A stretch of DNA of 63,068 bases, taken from the NCBI RefSeq assembly GCF_002934005.1, contig NZ_PGEM01000078.1, forward strand, positions 1-63,068, read 5' to 3'. This document shows positions 48,699-56,727 of the stretch, piece after piece. The stretch is from Cuspidothrix issatschenkoi CHARLIE-1 (lineage in GTDB: Bacteria > Cyanobacteriota > Cyanobacteriia > Cyanobacteriales > Nostocaceae). Position numbers and translations under genes: made by a program. The notes beneath the pieces were generated by a model. That model worked only from the letters and a program-made list of their open reading frames with translations, did no database searches and was not told the origin of the DNA. Numbering within the stretch: the stretch's first letter is position 1; every line of letters begins with the position of its first letter.

Positions 48699-48764
48699 AG
48701 ATCCCCGACTTCTAATATCAATTTATAGTTTGTGGACAGAATCAATCAAAGAAGTCGGGGAGCT
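48699..48764. repeat. Long form of the agatccccgacttct repeat, inverted copy
   Basis: The left arm is agatccccgacttct and the right arm agaagtcggggagct; the middle is the reverse complement of that in 13492-13557 and 22556-22620. It lies 26 bp past the stop of the TerB-like gene and could fold as a terminator. Confidence 0.82.
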
Positions 48765-48918
48765 TATACCTTCACCTGAATTATTACATATTTAGGTATC
48801 AGTCATCAGCTATTAGACTCTATCTATGGGTAGATAGGTTTGTTATCAAATCAAGCGATCGCAAAGTGCTAAATTACGAGAAACTAAGAAGATATCTATT
48901 CTAGATTAGGAAAATATC

Positions 48919-49275
48919 ATGGCTTGGACTAAAGTTTTAGGGGCTAATGCACTCACACCCGGTGCGCGAGAAGTAGTTAAAGTAGGCGATCGCAAAATCC
49001 TACTCCTAAACCACGAAAATCAGCTTTATGCAGTAGATAATACCTGTCCCCACTTAAAAATGCCCCTGACAAAAGGCAAAATTGAAGATGGTGCTATAGT
49101 TTGTTCTTTCCATCGCAGTGCTTTCGACTTAAAAAATGGCCAAGTTAAAACCTGGTGTCCATTTCCACCAGTAGTTGGTAAATTATTGGGAAAAGTTTCC
49201 CCAGAAAAAACCCTGCCAACCTATCCCCTGAAAGTGGAAGAAGGTAACATTTTGATTGACGTTCCATCAGTCTAA
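48919..49275 (+). CDS. Rieske [2Fe-2S] ferredoxin-like protein
   Basis: This 118-residue soluble protein has a complete Rieske cluster motif, C43-x-H45 in CPHLKMPL and C62-x2-H65 in CSFHRSAFD. It has no transmembrane helix, so it resembles the ferredoxin component of dioxygenases or NirD-type proteins rather than the cytochrome b6f Rieske. No reductase or oxygenase is adjacent. It probably carries electrons in the cytoplasm; partner unknown. Confidence 0.93.
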   Translation: MAWTKVLGANALTPGAREVVKVGDRKILLLNHENQLYAVDNTCPHLKMPLTKGKIEDGAIVCSFHRSAFDLKNGQVKTWCPFPPVVGKLLGKVSPEKTLPTYPLKVEEGNILIDVPSV

Positions 49276-49296
49276 ATTCATACTAGCCCTAGCCCT

Positions 49297-49411
49297 GGCG
49301 ATTAGAAATCGCGGCTACACAGATAAAACCCACCTTCGTGGGTTAAAAAGCTTAATTTTTCGCTAGTCCACGCAGGTGGACTTGGTTTGTTTAGTAGCGA
49401 ATTATATTCGC
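49297..49411. repeat. Multi-hairpin Nostocales intergenic repeat
   Basis: The segment starts gcgattagaaatcgcggcta and ends gcgaattatattcgcc. Inside are the hairpins aacccaccttcgtgggtt (49327-49344) and agtccacgcaggtggact (49365-49382). I recall this arrangement as a frequent repeat in Nostoc and Anabaena genomes. It is likely structured if transcribed, downstream of the Rieske gene. Confidence 0.75.
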
Positions 49412-49416
49412 CCAAA

Positions 49417-49563
49417 ACTTTTCAAACATCCTCTAATAGGGTTTTAATGCCCCTAACCCCCAATTCTGGGGGTCACGGGGGCAGGGGATTTAGGGGGCTA
49501 AATAAGCACAAAAGGAAGACAGATAGAACTTGTGTGTACACCGTAGCCGGGGGGTAAATATAC
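49417..49563. repeat. Dispersed repeat copy B, joined to a MITE end
   Basis: It begins with acttttcaaacatcc, the terminal repeat of the 46859-47030 element, then continues with taacccccaattctggggg, ggggatttagggggctaaat and ccggggggtaaatat as in the copy at 22979-23135. The middle gtcacgggggcaggg is an insertion relative to that copy. This composite suggests two repeat families nested together. Confidence 0.7.
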
Positions 49564-49811
49564 GTAGCTTCACTAAGAAACTATAACCCCTAATTAATAG
49601 ATAGAAGTTGGGTTTTTATCCCAACCTCTATCATGATCAAATATTGACCACTCACCTATGCTAAATAAAGCTAAGAAATGTTAACGAAACTTTACTAAAC
49701 ATCTTTCTTATCCACTTTCAAGCCATAATAGAAGCATGAGAAAATGGAGTGAAGGAAAAATACTCCCTGGAGTAAAATCGCTAGTTACCAGCTAGTAAGT
49801 AGAGGTGGAAT

Positions 49812-49928
49812 ATGACGAGCCAAGATTTTATTATTCATCACGGTTATACCTATATAGCTGTTAAACTCGGTATCTTGATTTTAGCTTTGTTACTCTGGTT
49901 TATTGTCACAGCTACCCCCGTAATTTAA
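49812..49928 (+). CDS. Predicted 38-residue single-span membrane protein
   Basis: The ATG at 49812 is preceded by agaggtgg (49801-49808), a good ribosome-binding site. The product has a polar N-terminus (MTSQDFIIHHGYTYI) and one hydrophobic helix (KLGILILALLLWFIV). Size and layout resemble small subunits of photosynthetic or respiratory complexes, but I cannot match it to PsaM, PsbM, PetM or similar. It would be missed by length cut-offs. Coding is likely because site, start and helix agree. Confidence 0.55.
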   Translation: MTSQDFIIHHGYTYIAVKLGILILALLLWFIVTATPVI

Positions 49929-50036
49929 CAACATTTACCATCAGGAGATATTTGATTAAAAACCTTTTTTACGCCTTTTTCTTGCACTTTTTTCTCTTTT
50001 CTTACCCTTAAGCTCTTTTTTTATCTAGGTTTTGCG

Positions 50037-50055
50037 TTTATTCAGCAAACCCTAC
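50037..50055. repeat. Solo terminal-repeat end of the gggcttgctgaataaa element
   Basis: The sequence tttattcagcaaaccctac is the reverse complement of the left end of the element at 33815-33970, with one or two changes. No opposite end is visible nearby, so this is a solo or truncated copy just upstream of the three-gene ATPase module. Confidence 0.55.
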
Positions 50056-50168
50056 TTAATATTAATCTTTAATGCTAAACTTGGACTCTATGAGGTTGGA
50101 AACCTTAACAACTGTTAAACATATAGACACAAATTAACAAAGAGTTGAAAACAGAGAGCTTAAATTAT

Positions 50169-51359
50169 ATGTCTAATCGCCTCAAACTTTTTCGAGAAAG
50201 AATGGCAGCTTTTGAGGGTGCAGCAGATCCATCAGCAGCAATTGAAAGTGGTTATTATGTCCACGCACCAGGAAAATTACTTGTAGATGAAATATCAGCA
50301 AGAATAGCTTTACGTCCGTCTTCTTCGCATCTGCTTTTAGGAGGTATTGGATCTGGAAAAACAACTCAATTGTTAGTTGCTTGTAAACAGATTAATGAAA
50401 TAGAAGATACTCATGCAATATATGTAGATGTTAGTTTGTATACATATATTTCCAAAATAACCACTGGCGTTCTAACTGCAATTGCGGGTCTAGAACTTGC
50501 TAATCTTATGAAAGATAGTAAAGATGACAATGTTATACAATCCATTGATTTAATTCGTAAGTTGGCACATGGTTATACATACTATGATGATGGATACTAT
50601 TACGGACCTGACTATGACGAACAATTAATAAGTGTAAAAGGTATTATTCCTAAGAAAGTAGAGGGATATGGGATAAATTCAGAGTTAGTGGAAACGGTCA
50701 ATAAGTTAGCTAAATGTGCATCCGAAAACTATGGTAATTTAGTTATTTTATTTGATGGATTAGATAGAATTAATGATATTAAAACCTTTATGCAGCTTGT
50801 ATTTTCAGATGCAAAAGCAATATCATCTGCTGGTATTGGTCTAGTATTAGTTGGTCCAATAACTGCAATTTATAGTAACTATCGTGATACCGTTGATAAG
50901 ATTTTAGACTACTTTTATTATCAACCATTCTTTGATATAGAAAATGACCAAGATGCTTATAATTTTTTTGAAGAAATTATTAAAAATCGATCATCTGAAG
51001 ATTTTATAGAAGAATCAGCCATGAAAGCTTTAATTCAATTTTCTGGTGGGGTTTTACGAGACTTTATTGCAATAACACAAGCATCTCTTGAAGAGACATA
51101 CATATCAGGTGACGAAAAACTACAAGAAAAACAAGTTTTAAAAGCTGTTGATTCAACTGGTAGAAATCAACTACTTGGTTTATCAGATAATGAGCTAAAA
51201 ATTATTAAGCAGATGCTCAAAAATAAAAAATTTATTCCTATAACTGACGAAGATTTGCGATTGTTGGTGAAAAGGGTAATTCTTGAATATAGATATCCAA
51301 AACTACGTTATGCAGTTCATCCAGCTATTAAACCATTAATTCAACAAATTTTAGATTAA
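50169..51359 (+). CDS. P-loop ATPase, first gene of an uncharacterised three-gene module
   Basis: The ATG at 50169 (396 residues) has an agagag site 10 bases upstream; a TTG at 50145 would add eight residues. In the longer numbering, Walker A is GGIGSGKTT (66-74), Walker B is LVILFDGLDRI (199-209), a sensor-like GLVLVGP lies at 232-238 and SGGVLRDFI at 300-308 resembles the sensor-2 region of STAND/AAA-like ATPases. A Tyr/Asp-rich patch (YTYYDDGYYYGPDYDEQ, about 144-160) is unusual. The C-terminal 80 residues look like a winged-helix end. No known defence or transport family was recognised. Two coupled genes follow. Confidence 0.85.
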   Translation: MSNRLKLFRERMAAFEGAADPSAAIESGYYVHAPGKLLVDEISARIALRPSSSHLLLGGIGSGKTTQLLVACKQINEIEDTHAIYVDVSLYTYISKITTGVLTAIAGLELANLMKDSKDDNVIQSIDLIRKLAHGYTYYDDGYYYGPDYDEQLISVKGIIPKKVEGYGINSELVETVNKLAKCASENYGNLVILFDGLDRINDIKTFMQLVFSDAKAISSAGIGLVLVGPITAIYSNYRDTVDKILDYFYYQPFFDIENDQDAYNFFEEIIKNRSSEDFIEESAMKALIQFSGGVLRDFIAITQASLEETYISGDEKLQEKQVLKAVDSTGRNQLLGLSDNELKIIKQMLKNKKFIPITDEDLRLLVKRVILEYRYPKLRYAVHPAIKPLIQQILD

Positions 51360-51370
51360 AATTAATTTCG

Positions 51371-51964
51371 ATGATTAATTTACTTAAATTACTTTCTATT
51401 GACGAGTTTTTACAAAAAACTAGCTCACAACCAACATCAGGAAATACCTGGTCAGCACTAATTACTTCTAGTTTATATAGTCAGCAATTAGTGGACGATT
51501 TACAAGAAACTCTGAGCATTTTTTCAGAGTGTGAAGTGGGTTGTTTATCTGCTCAAGATGAAACTAATGTTTTTATAAAGCAAATTATTCAAGCAAGTGA
51601 AGATTATTTGATTCTTTGGAACTTCGAACAATGGGATAAAAATAATTGGTATGAATTTGATTGTATGCGAAGTTCACTGATGAGAAAACGCGGAGTAGTG
51701 TTAATTTTATCATCAGAATCAGCAAAAATAATGTTTTCTTATGCTCCAAATATTGTAAGTTGGCTCGGTTCTAGGGTATATTTTTTTGTAAAAGATACAG
51801 AATTGCTCAGTGTTGACGAAATTCAGGAAAGACTAACAGCACTTCGAGAATGGTCAGGTTTAACAGACTCTCAAATAATTGAAATGGCTGAAAGTAGAAA
51901 TTTACCACCTGAACCTGAATATGCTGAATGGGTTGTTTTACTGGAACGGGGGGATTTAATTTGA
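51371..51964 (+). CDS. Uncharacterised soluble protein, second gene of the ATPase module
   Basis: This 197-residue protein starts 11 bp after the ATPase stop. Alternating hydrophobic strands and helices (WSALITSSLYSQQLVDDL, EDYLILWNFEQWDKNNWYEF, KRGVVLILSS, GSRVYFF) suggest a Rossmann-like alpha/beta fold without a P-loop. The last third is helical (ERLTALREWSGLTDSQIIEM). It ends by overlapping the next start by four bases (TTGA). The fold may bind or be controlled by the ATPase. I do not recognise the family. Confidence 0.8.
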   Translation: MINLLKLLSIDEFLQKTSSQPTSGNTWSALITSSLYSQQLVDDLQETLSIFSECEVGCLSAQDETNVFIKQIIQASEDYLILWNFEQWDKNNWYEFDCMRSSLMRKRGVVLILSSESAKIMFSYAPNIVSWLGSRVYFFVKDTELLSVDEIQERLTALREWSGLTDSQIIEMAESRNLPPEPEYAEWVVLLERGDLI

Positions 51965-52518
51965 GTAACCAAAGTGACTGGGTGCAAATTTGTGAGGATG
52001 TCCAAGAACGCCTATTAAAAATAACTCCCTTAACAGTAAAAAGTGCTAAGGTATTAAGAGGTGAAATTCTTAAATCTTTAATAGCAGCCTGTGATGATAA
52101 GTTTTTAAAAACAGAATCTTATGAAATTCATAATTTATTGAAAATCTCACCATCTAAAGATAAAGGAATTATTGAAATAACTGGAGGAAAGAGAAACTTT
52201 AAGCGACTTAAAGAAATTTCTCATTTTGAAAGATGTGACGGTTGCTGGTTTGATTTTGCAATTTTAGTGAATGAAAATATTAAACCTGCTGAAATTATTG
52301 CTTTTGATTTTGAAATTAGATTTTTAGAAAATAACCCAACTAAATTTTTACGATTTGATCTAAATTTACCAGAACATAATAATGATGATAGAGGAAAACG
52401 ATTTCATTTACATCCAGGAAATGATGATTTAATGATTCATGCTTCTCCTCTGTCACCATTGGAAATTCTACACTTATTTTTATACGACTTAAAAACGCCT
52501 GAAAGTCCCCGCAGTTGA
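51961..52518 (+). CDS. Uncharacterised soluble protein, third gene of the ATPase module, possible effector
   Basis: The preferred start is TTG at 51961: it overlaps the previous stop in TTGA and is preceded by ggggggat at 51948-51955. An in-frame ATG at 51928 would overlap the previous gene by 37 bp. The 185-residue product has a mixed alpha/beta pattern and ends in a histidine- and acid-rich block, DLNLPEHNNDDRGKRF then HLHPGNDDLMI. The H, D and N clusters could hold a metal as in nucleases or hydrolases, which would make it the effector of the module. This is speculation; the family is unknown to me. Confidence 0.75.
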   Translation: MSNQSDWVQICEDVQERLLKITPLTVKSAKVLRGEILKSLIAACDDKFLKTESYEIHNLLKISPSKDKGIIEITGGKRNFKRLKEISHFERCDGCWFDFAILVNENIKPAEIIAFDFEIRFLENNPTKFLRFDLNLPEHNNDDRGKRFHLHPGNDDLMIHASPLSPLEILHLFLYDLKTPESPRS

Positions 52519-52562
52519 TAGCAGACTAAATTCGCTAAACCAAACTTTAATGTTAATTGATT

Positions 52563-53714
52563 CTAGCGGTGAAATTCTCTTGGCAAATTTGCAGAATTAC
52601 TCAGCCAACCCCGCCGCCAAAATGAGTATAGTAAAATGGTAGCAACTAATAGCATTAGTGCTAAACATAGGGGATAACCCCAATACCAATTTAATTCCGG
52701 CATATTGTGGGGTGATTTTTCAGTGTTGAAATTCATCCCATATACCCCTGCAATAAAAGTCAAAGGAATAAAAATCGAAGAAACCACCGTCAGCAACTTC
52801 ATAATTTCATTCATTTTATTACTAACTGCCGATAAATAAACATCCATTAATCCAGCTACTAATTCTCGGTAAGTTTCCAATATATCTATTAATTGCACCG
52901 TATGATCATAACAATCTCTGAGATAAATTCTCACATCAGGACTAATTAATTCGCTGCCATCTCGAATTAAAGAATTAATCGCATCTCTTTGCGGCCAAAT
53001 TCCCCGCCGTAGTTGTAATAATTCCCGACGAATTTGGTATATTTTTTGTAATGTTTTCTGACTAGGATTAATTATCACTTCCTCTTCTAAATCATCAATT
53101 CGTTCTCCATAAAGTTCCAAAACGGGAAAAAAGCCATCAATAATTGCATCTAATAAAGCATAGGCTAAATAATCACTACCTTGGCAGCGGATGATACCTT
53201 TAGATTTATCAATTCTGTTTCTCACACCATCAAAACAATCATGTTCCGGTTCTTCTTGCACCGTTAACACATAATATTTACCTAATACCAAACTTACCTG
53301 TTCACCGTAAAAACTGCCATTATTGTTATTAGGAACAACCATGTGGGCAATAATTACTAATTGATCCTCATAATCCTCTATTTTCGGACGTTCTACCATA
53401 TTCACAATATCCTCCAAAATTAGGGGATGTAAATCAAAAGATTGGCCTAAACGCTGTAAAATATCTTGATTTCCTAAACCTTGTACATCTACCCAAGAAA
53501 CAGAATTTGTATCCAAATAGTTAATACATTCTTCCGGATAACTGATTTGTTTATGAATCAGATCAGTTTGATTATAGTCAATCAGAAAAATGCTAGGTGG
53601 CTTGCTATTTTCATCAACAATAATTGTCCCAGGTATAGTTCCAGGTTGGTGGAAATGTTCCTTAACCCCGGATTTCTTCATCAGTTTGGTAAATTTGCGA
53701 TTTTTCTTCACCAT
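52563..53714 (-). CDS. corA: CorA family Mg2+/Co2+ transporter
   Basis: This is a 2-TM CIC-family channel that takes up magnesium through the inner membrane as a pentamer. The selectivity motif YGMNF is present at the end of the first helix (SSIFIPLTFIAGVYGMNF), followed by a second helix (LCLALMLLVATILLYSFW). The large cytoplasmic domain precedes it. An ATG at 53714 (383 residues) is preferred to a GTG at 53756, because a GGTGA site lies eight bases before it and it leaves room for a divergent promoter. Confidence 0.93.
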   Translation of the reverse strand: MVKKNRKFTKLMKKSGVKEHFHQPGTIPGTIIVDENSKPPSIFLIDYNQTDLIHKQISYPEECINYLDTNSVSWVDVQGLGNQDILQRLGQSFDLHPLILEDIVNMVERPKIEDYEDQLVIIAHMVVPNNNNGSFYGEQVSLVLGKYYVLTVQEEPEHDCFDGVRNRIDKSKGIIRCQGSDYLAYALLDAIIDGFFPVLELYGERIDDLEEEVIINPSQKTLQKIYQIRRELLQLRRGIWPQRDAINSLIRDGSELISPDVRIYLRDCYDHTVQLIDILETYRELVAGLMDVYLSAVSNKMNEIMKLLTVVSSIFIPLTFIAGVYGMNFNTEKSPHNMPELNWYWGYPLCLALMLLVATILLYSFWRRGWLSNSANLPREFHR

Positions 53715-53788
53715 AAAATTTTCACCGTTAGTTATGAATGATTGGGATTTTAACACATATAATATGTGGAAGAGACAATTTAAAAGAT
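53715..53788. promoter_or_regulatory. Divergent promoter region of corA and a hypothetical gene
   Basis: This 74-bp gap separates two divergent starts. It holds TATAAT at 53758-53763, oriented towards the rightward gene, within a small palindrome cacata-taa-tatgtg (53754-53768). The palindrome could be an operator, but no -35 box is clear. Weak evidence only. Confidence 0.35.
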
Positions 53789-54256
53789 ATGTTTATAGCC
53801 CAAAAACAACAAACATTTTGGTTAATTGAACCCGAAGCAAAACCATCAAAACAGATTATTGCTGGCGGATTTATTTTACCAGATGGACAAGTAGCCATAG
53901 TCCGAATTTTTCCCCATCCCAGTCATGCAACCTTTCCATCTTGGGCATCTTTTCAAGAACTGCAAAATCAAAGAGGCAGAAAATTAATCTTTGGGCAAAA
54001 CTCCCTCGATAATTATCAACTCCAAAGTTTTCAATTAGTCAGAGATGAAGATATCACAGGAATTAGTGGTATTGGCGTAGTTGCTGTTGGCTGTTACTTT
54101 CAAATGTATCCTCAAGATATTAGTCCAGATTGTACTAATATTGCTGTCATGCAGTGGTTAAAAGAACCAAAATCAACAGCTTGGTATCCCCAAGGATGGG
54201 AACAAATTAAATTAATTCATGGACACAAAGGTAAAACCAAAATTGTTATAGACTAA
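53789..54256 (+). CDS. Conserved-looking hypothetical protein
   Basis: The frame could start earlier at 53738, but an ATG at 53789 (155 residues) avoids reading through the corA promoter region. The protein has no signal peptide and contains IIAGGFILPDGQVAIVRIFP, GISGIGVVAVGCYFQMYP and a basic C-terminus HGHKGKTK. It is a small soluble alpha/beta protein. I do not recognise the family and its neighbours say nothing about function. Confidence 0.7.
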   Translation: MFIAQKQQTFWLIEPEAKPSKQIIAGGFILPDGQVAIVRIFPHPSHATFPSWASFQELQNQRGRKLIFGQNSLDNYQLQSFQLVRDEDITGISGIGVVAVGCYFQMYPQDISPDCTNIAVMQWLKEPKSTAWYPQGWEQIKLIHGHKGKTKIVID

Positions 54257-54503
54257 ATACAGCAGAATCCAGGAGTCAGGAGTCAGAATTAAAACTAGCT
54301 TTGTGTATAGTAGTTGTAGGGTGTGTCAGACATTAACAATCTCTTTATTTACAGGATTTATGCAGTCTGACCCGGTTGGTGAGGTTGTCGAACCACACCC
54401 TACCAATGTGCCAGTTGCGTAAGTCCTGTATAGGTTGAAATTTAGATTCTGTAACCTATGGATCTGCTTTATACTGTATATCCAATGCCAAAAATATCTA
54501 TCT

Positions 54504-55322
54504 ATGAATAGCAGTGAAAACTCTTCTCAACATCTCATTTTAGTAGTTGGTTCTACAGGTGGAGTCGGACAACTTGTAGTTAGTCAACTATTAGCCAAGG
54601 GCTTACCAGTTCGCATTCTCACCCGCAATACTGAAAAAGCCGCGCAAATGTTTAACGACAAAGTAGAAATAGTTGTCGGTGATATTTGTGAACCCAGCAC
54701 ATTAAAAACCTCCATGACAAATATTACCTCAATTATTTGTTGTACAGGAACAAGTGCTTTTCCTACTAGCAAATGGGAATTTGATCAACCGCCTAATATT
54801 TTGGAATTAGGAATAACTTTATTTAATCCCCAATTTTTAGAAAATAAAGCCAAAAATACCCCTACAAAAGTTGATTATCAAGGTGTAGTTAACCTACTTA
54901 CAGCCGCACCCAAAAACTTAAACCGCTTCGTATTAGTCTCCTCCTGTGGTATTCTCCGCAAACATCAATTTCCCTTTAAAATTCTCAATCTTTTTGGCGT
55001 ACTCGATGCCAAAGAAAAAGGAGAACAAGCAATTATTAATTCCGGCATCCCCTATACTATCATTCGTCCCGGACGTTTAATTGATGGCCCCTATACATCC
55101 TCTGATCTTAACACCCTACTCCAAGCCACAACCCAAGGTAAATTAAATGTCGTCTTATCCACAGGAGATACAATTACAGGTGATTCTAGTCGCATTGATG
55201 TAGCTGCAGCCTGTGTCGAAAGTTTATTTTATCAAACTTCTGTTAACAAAGTTTTTGAAATAGTTAACAAAGGGGATAGATCGCCTATAATTGACTGGCA
55301 AAGTTTATTTTCACAATTATAA
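54504..55322 (+). CDS. NAD(P)H-binding SDR family protein (atypical SDR)
   Basis: This 272-residue protein has an N-terminal nucleotide-binding motif VVGSTGGVGQLVVSQLL (about 14-30), then VRILTRNTEKA and a CCTGTSAF strand, and a VLVSSCGIL segment. It resembles the NmrA-like and YwnB-like atypical SDR proteins that are abundant in cyanobacteria and plastids. The catalytic Tyr-Lys pair is not evident, so it may bind NADPH as a sensor or chaperone. A longer frame from 54435 exists, but the ATG at 54504 begins the real domain. Confidence 0.82.
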   Translation: MNSSENSSQHLILVVGSTGGVGQLVVSQLLAKGLPVRILTRNTEKAAQMFNDKVEIVVGDICEPSTLKTSMTNITSIICCTGTSAFPTSKWEFDQPPNILELGITLFNPQFLENKAKNTPTKVDYQGVVNLLTAAPKNLNRFVLVSSCGILRKHQFPFKILNLFGVLDAKEKGEQAIINSGIPYTIIRPGRLIDGPYTSSDLNTLLQATTQGKLNVVLSTGDTITGDSSRIDVAAACVESLFYQTSVNKVFEIVNKGDRSPIIDWQSLFSQL

Positions 55323-55337
55323 AACCATAGTAAAAAC

Positions 55338-56603
55338 ATGAAACTAAATCATTTTTCATTCCTGGTTATTTTGGCAAGTTTTGTATATTCACAACCAAGT
55401 TATAGCCAAATATCCCCATCTCCAAAATCCCAATTATCACAAATAGTCACGAACCTCAGACCCCAAGGACAAAAAGGACTAGAAATTTTCCTCAAATCCT
55501 ACATTAATAACTTACAGACACCACCTAAACCAGAAGTTAAAATAGCCCTCGATCAATTATGTCAACAACGAGATTGTTATGCTTCTCAATTATATTGGTA
55601 TACTGATTTAGAACAAGCAAAAGCTGCTGCGAAAATCACTGGTAAACCAATTCTTTCCTTGCGATTATTAGGCAGATTAGATACAGAACTGAGTTGTGCT
55701 AACAGCCGATTTTTTAGAGTTGCCCTATATCCTAATGCCGTAATTTCCCAAACTTTGAGAAAAGACTTTATTTTACATTGGCAAACTGTCCGGCCTGCGC
55801 CAAAAATCACCATTGATTTTGGTGACGGACGCAAATTAGAAAGAACCATCACAGGTAATAGTATTCATTATATTTTAGATAGTGATGGCCGTCCACTGGA
55901 TGCCATTCCTGGACTCTATGGACCCCAAGCTTTTCTAAAACAACTTCAGCAAGGGCAAAAAATAGCTAAAATCTTGAGTAACCAAAAAGGTGAAAAATAT
56001 AATATCCTATTACAACAATATCACCAACGCCGTCTTGATGATATTCAAAACCAATGGAGAACGGATTTATCTCAATTAGGGATACAATCTCCTCCCCGTT
56101 TAGGAGAAAATTCTAACAATTCTACATCTAATCCTAACGCAATCATAGCAGGTTCTTTAGCAATTTCTAAATCTAGAGTAGAAATACCAATTCTCAGATC
56201 TATACAGCCAGAAACACCAGAAAATACCTCAGAAATTCTCGATCAACCAACCTGGGATAGATTAGCTAGACTCTATAAAAATGATGCTAAACTTGATAGT
56301 AATAGCATTGCCTTGATTGAGAATAAGAAATTACCAAAGACCAGAGATAACAATAATTTATCCAGAGTAATTCGTAATTTTGAAACCGTCATGGCTTTAG
56401 ATACAGTCAGAAACGAATATCTACTACATAGACAAATTCATCAATGGTTTTTAACCCAAAATCAAACTTCAGATGTTAACCAACTCAATGAAAAAGTTTA
56501 TGCTGAATTGTTTTTAACTCCCAGTTCCGATCCTTGGTTGGGTTTAGTTGATAATGATGCTTATACCGCCATTGATAATGGTGGTATTGTTGAGAAAAAT
56601 TAA
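55338..56603 (+). CDS. Exported protein with thioredoxin-like domain
   Basis: The 421-residue product begins with a clear signal peptide (MKLNHFSFLVILASFVYSQP). Residues about 88-215 look like a thioredoxin fold (YTDLEQAKAAAKITGKPILSL then CANSRFFR). The usual CxxC is replaced by a lone Cys, so it may bind or hold substrates rather than act as a redox enzyme. The C-terminal half has Ser/Asn-rich linkers and helices. The family is abundant in bacteria as secreted thioredoxin-like proteins; function unknown. It starts 15 bp after the SDR gene on the same strand. Confidence 0.72.
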   Translation: MKLNHFSFLVILASFVYSQPSYSQISPSPKSQLSQIVTNLRPQGQKGLEIFLKSYINNLQTPPKPEVKIALDQLCQQRDCYASQLYWYTDLEQAKAAAKITGKPILSLRLLGRLDTELSCANSRFFRVALYPNAVISQTLRKDFILHWQTVRPAPKITIDFGDGRKLERTITGNSIHYILDSDGRPLDAIPGLYGPQAFLKQLQQGQKIAKILSNQKGEKYNILLQQYHQRRLDDIQNQWRTDLSQLGIQSPPRLGENSNNSTSNPNAIIAGSLAISKSRVEIPILRSIQPETPENTSEILDQPTWDRLARLYKNDAKLDSNSIALIENKKLPKTRDNNNLSRVIRNFETVMALDTVRNEYLLHRQIHQWFLTQNQTSDVNQLNEKVYAELFLTPSSDPWLGLVDNDAYTAIDNGGIVEKN

Positions 56604-56608
56604 ACTAA

Positions 56609-56683
56609 GAACTCAGGGAACAGGGAACTCTTAACTGGGAACTCTTAACTGGGAACAGGGAACAGGGAACAGGGAACAGGGAA
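56609..56683. repeat. Heptameric short tandem repeats (gggaaca type)
   Basis: The sequence contains two copies of actgggaactcttaa-like units, then five tandem copies of ggg-aaca. Similar blocks occur at about 37183-37203, 47046-47062 and 63046-63068. A second run, ctcctgaa repeated three times, follows at about 56695-56718. These are typical STRRs of filamentous cyanobacteria and lie between convergent genes. Confidence 0.85.
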
Positions 56684-56727
56684 AAAATTCTTCCTCCTGA
56701 ACTCCTGAACTCCTAAATTCTGCTGTA

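Noticed and set aside
52563-53756. GTG start of corA at 53756
   Set aside because: The ATG at 53714 has a better ribosome-binding site and leaves a normal divergent promoter gap.
55338-56603. Thiol-disulfide oxidoreductase function for the exported thioredoxin-like protein
   Set aside because: No CxxC active site is visible in the thioredoxin-like region.
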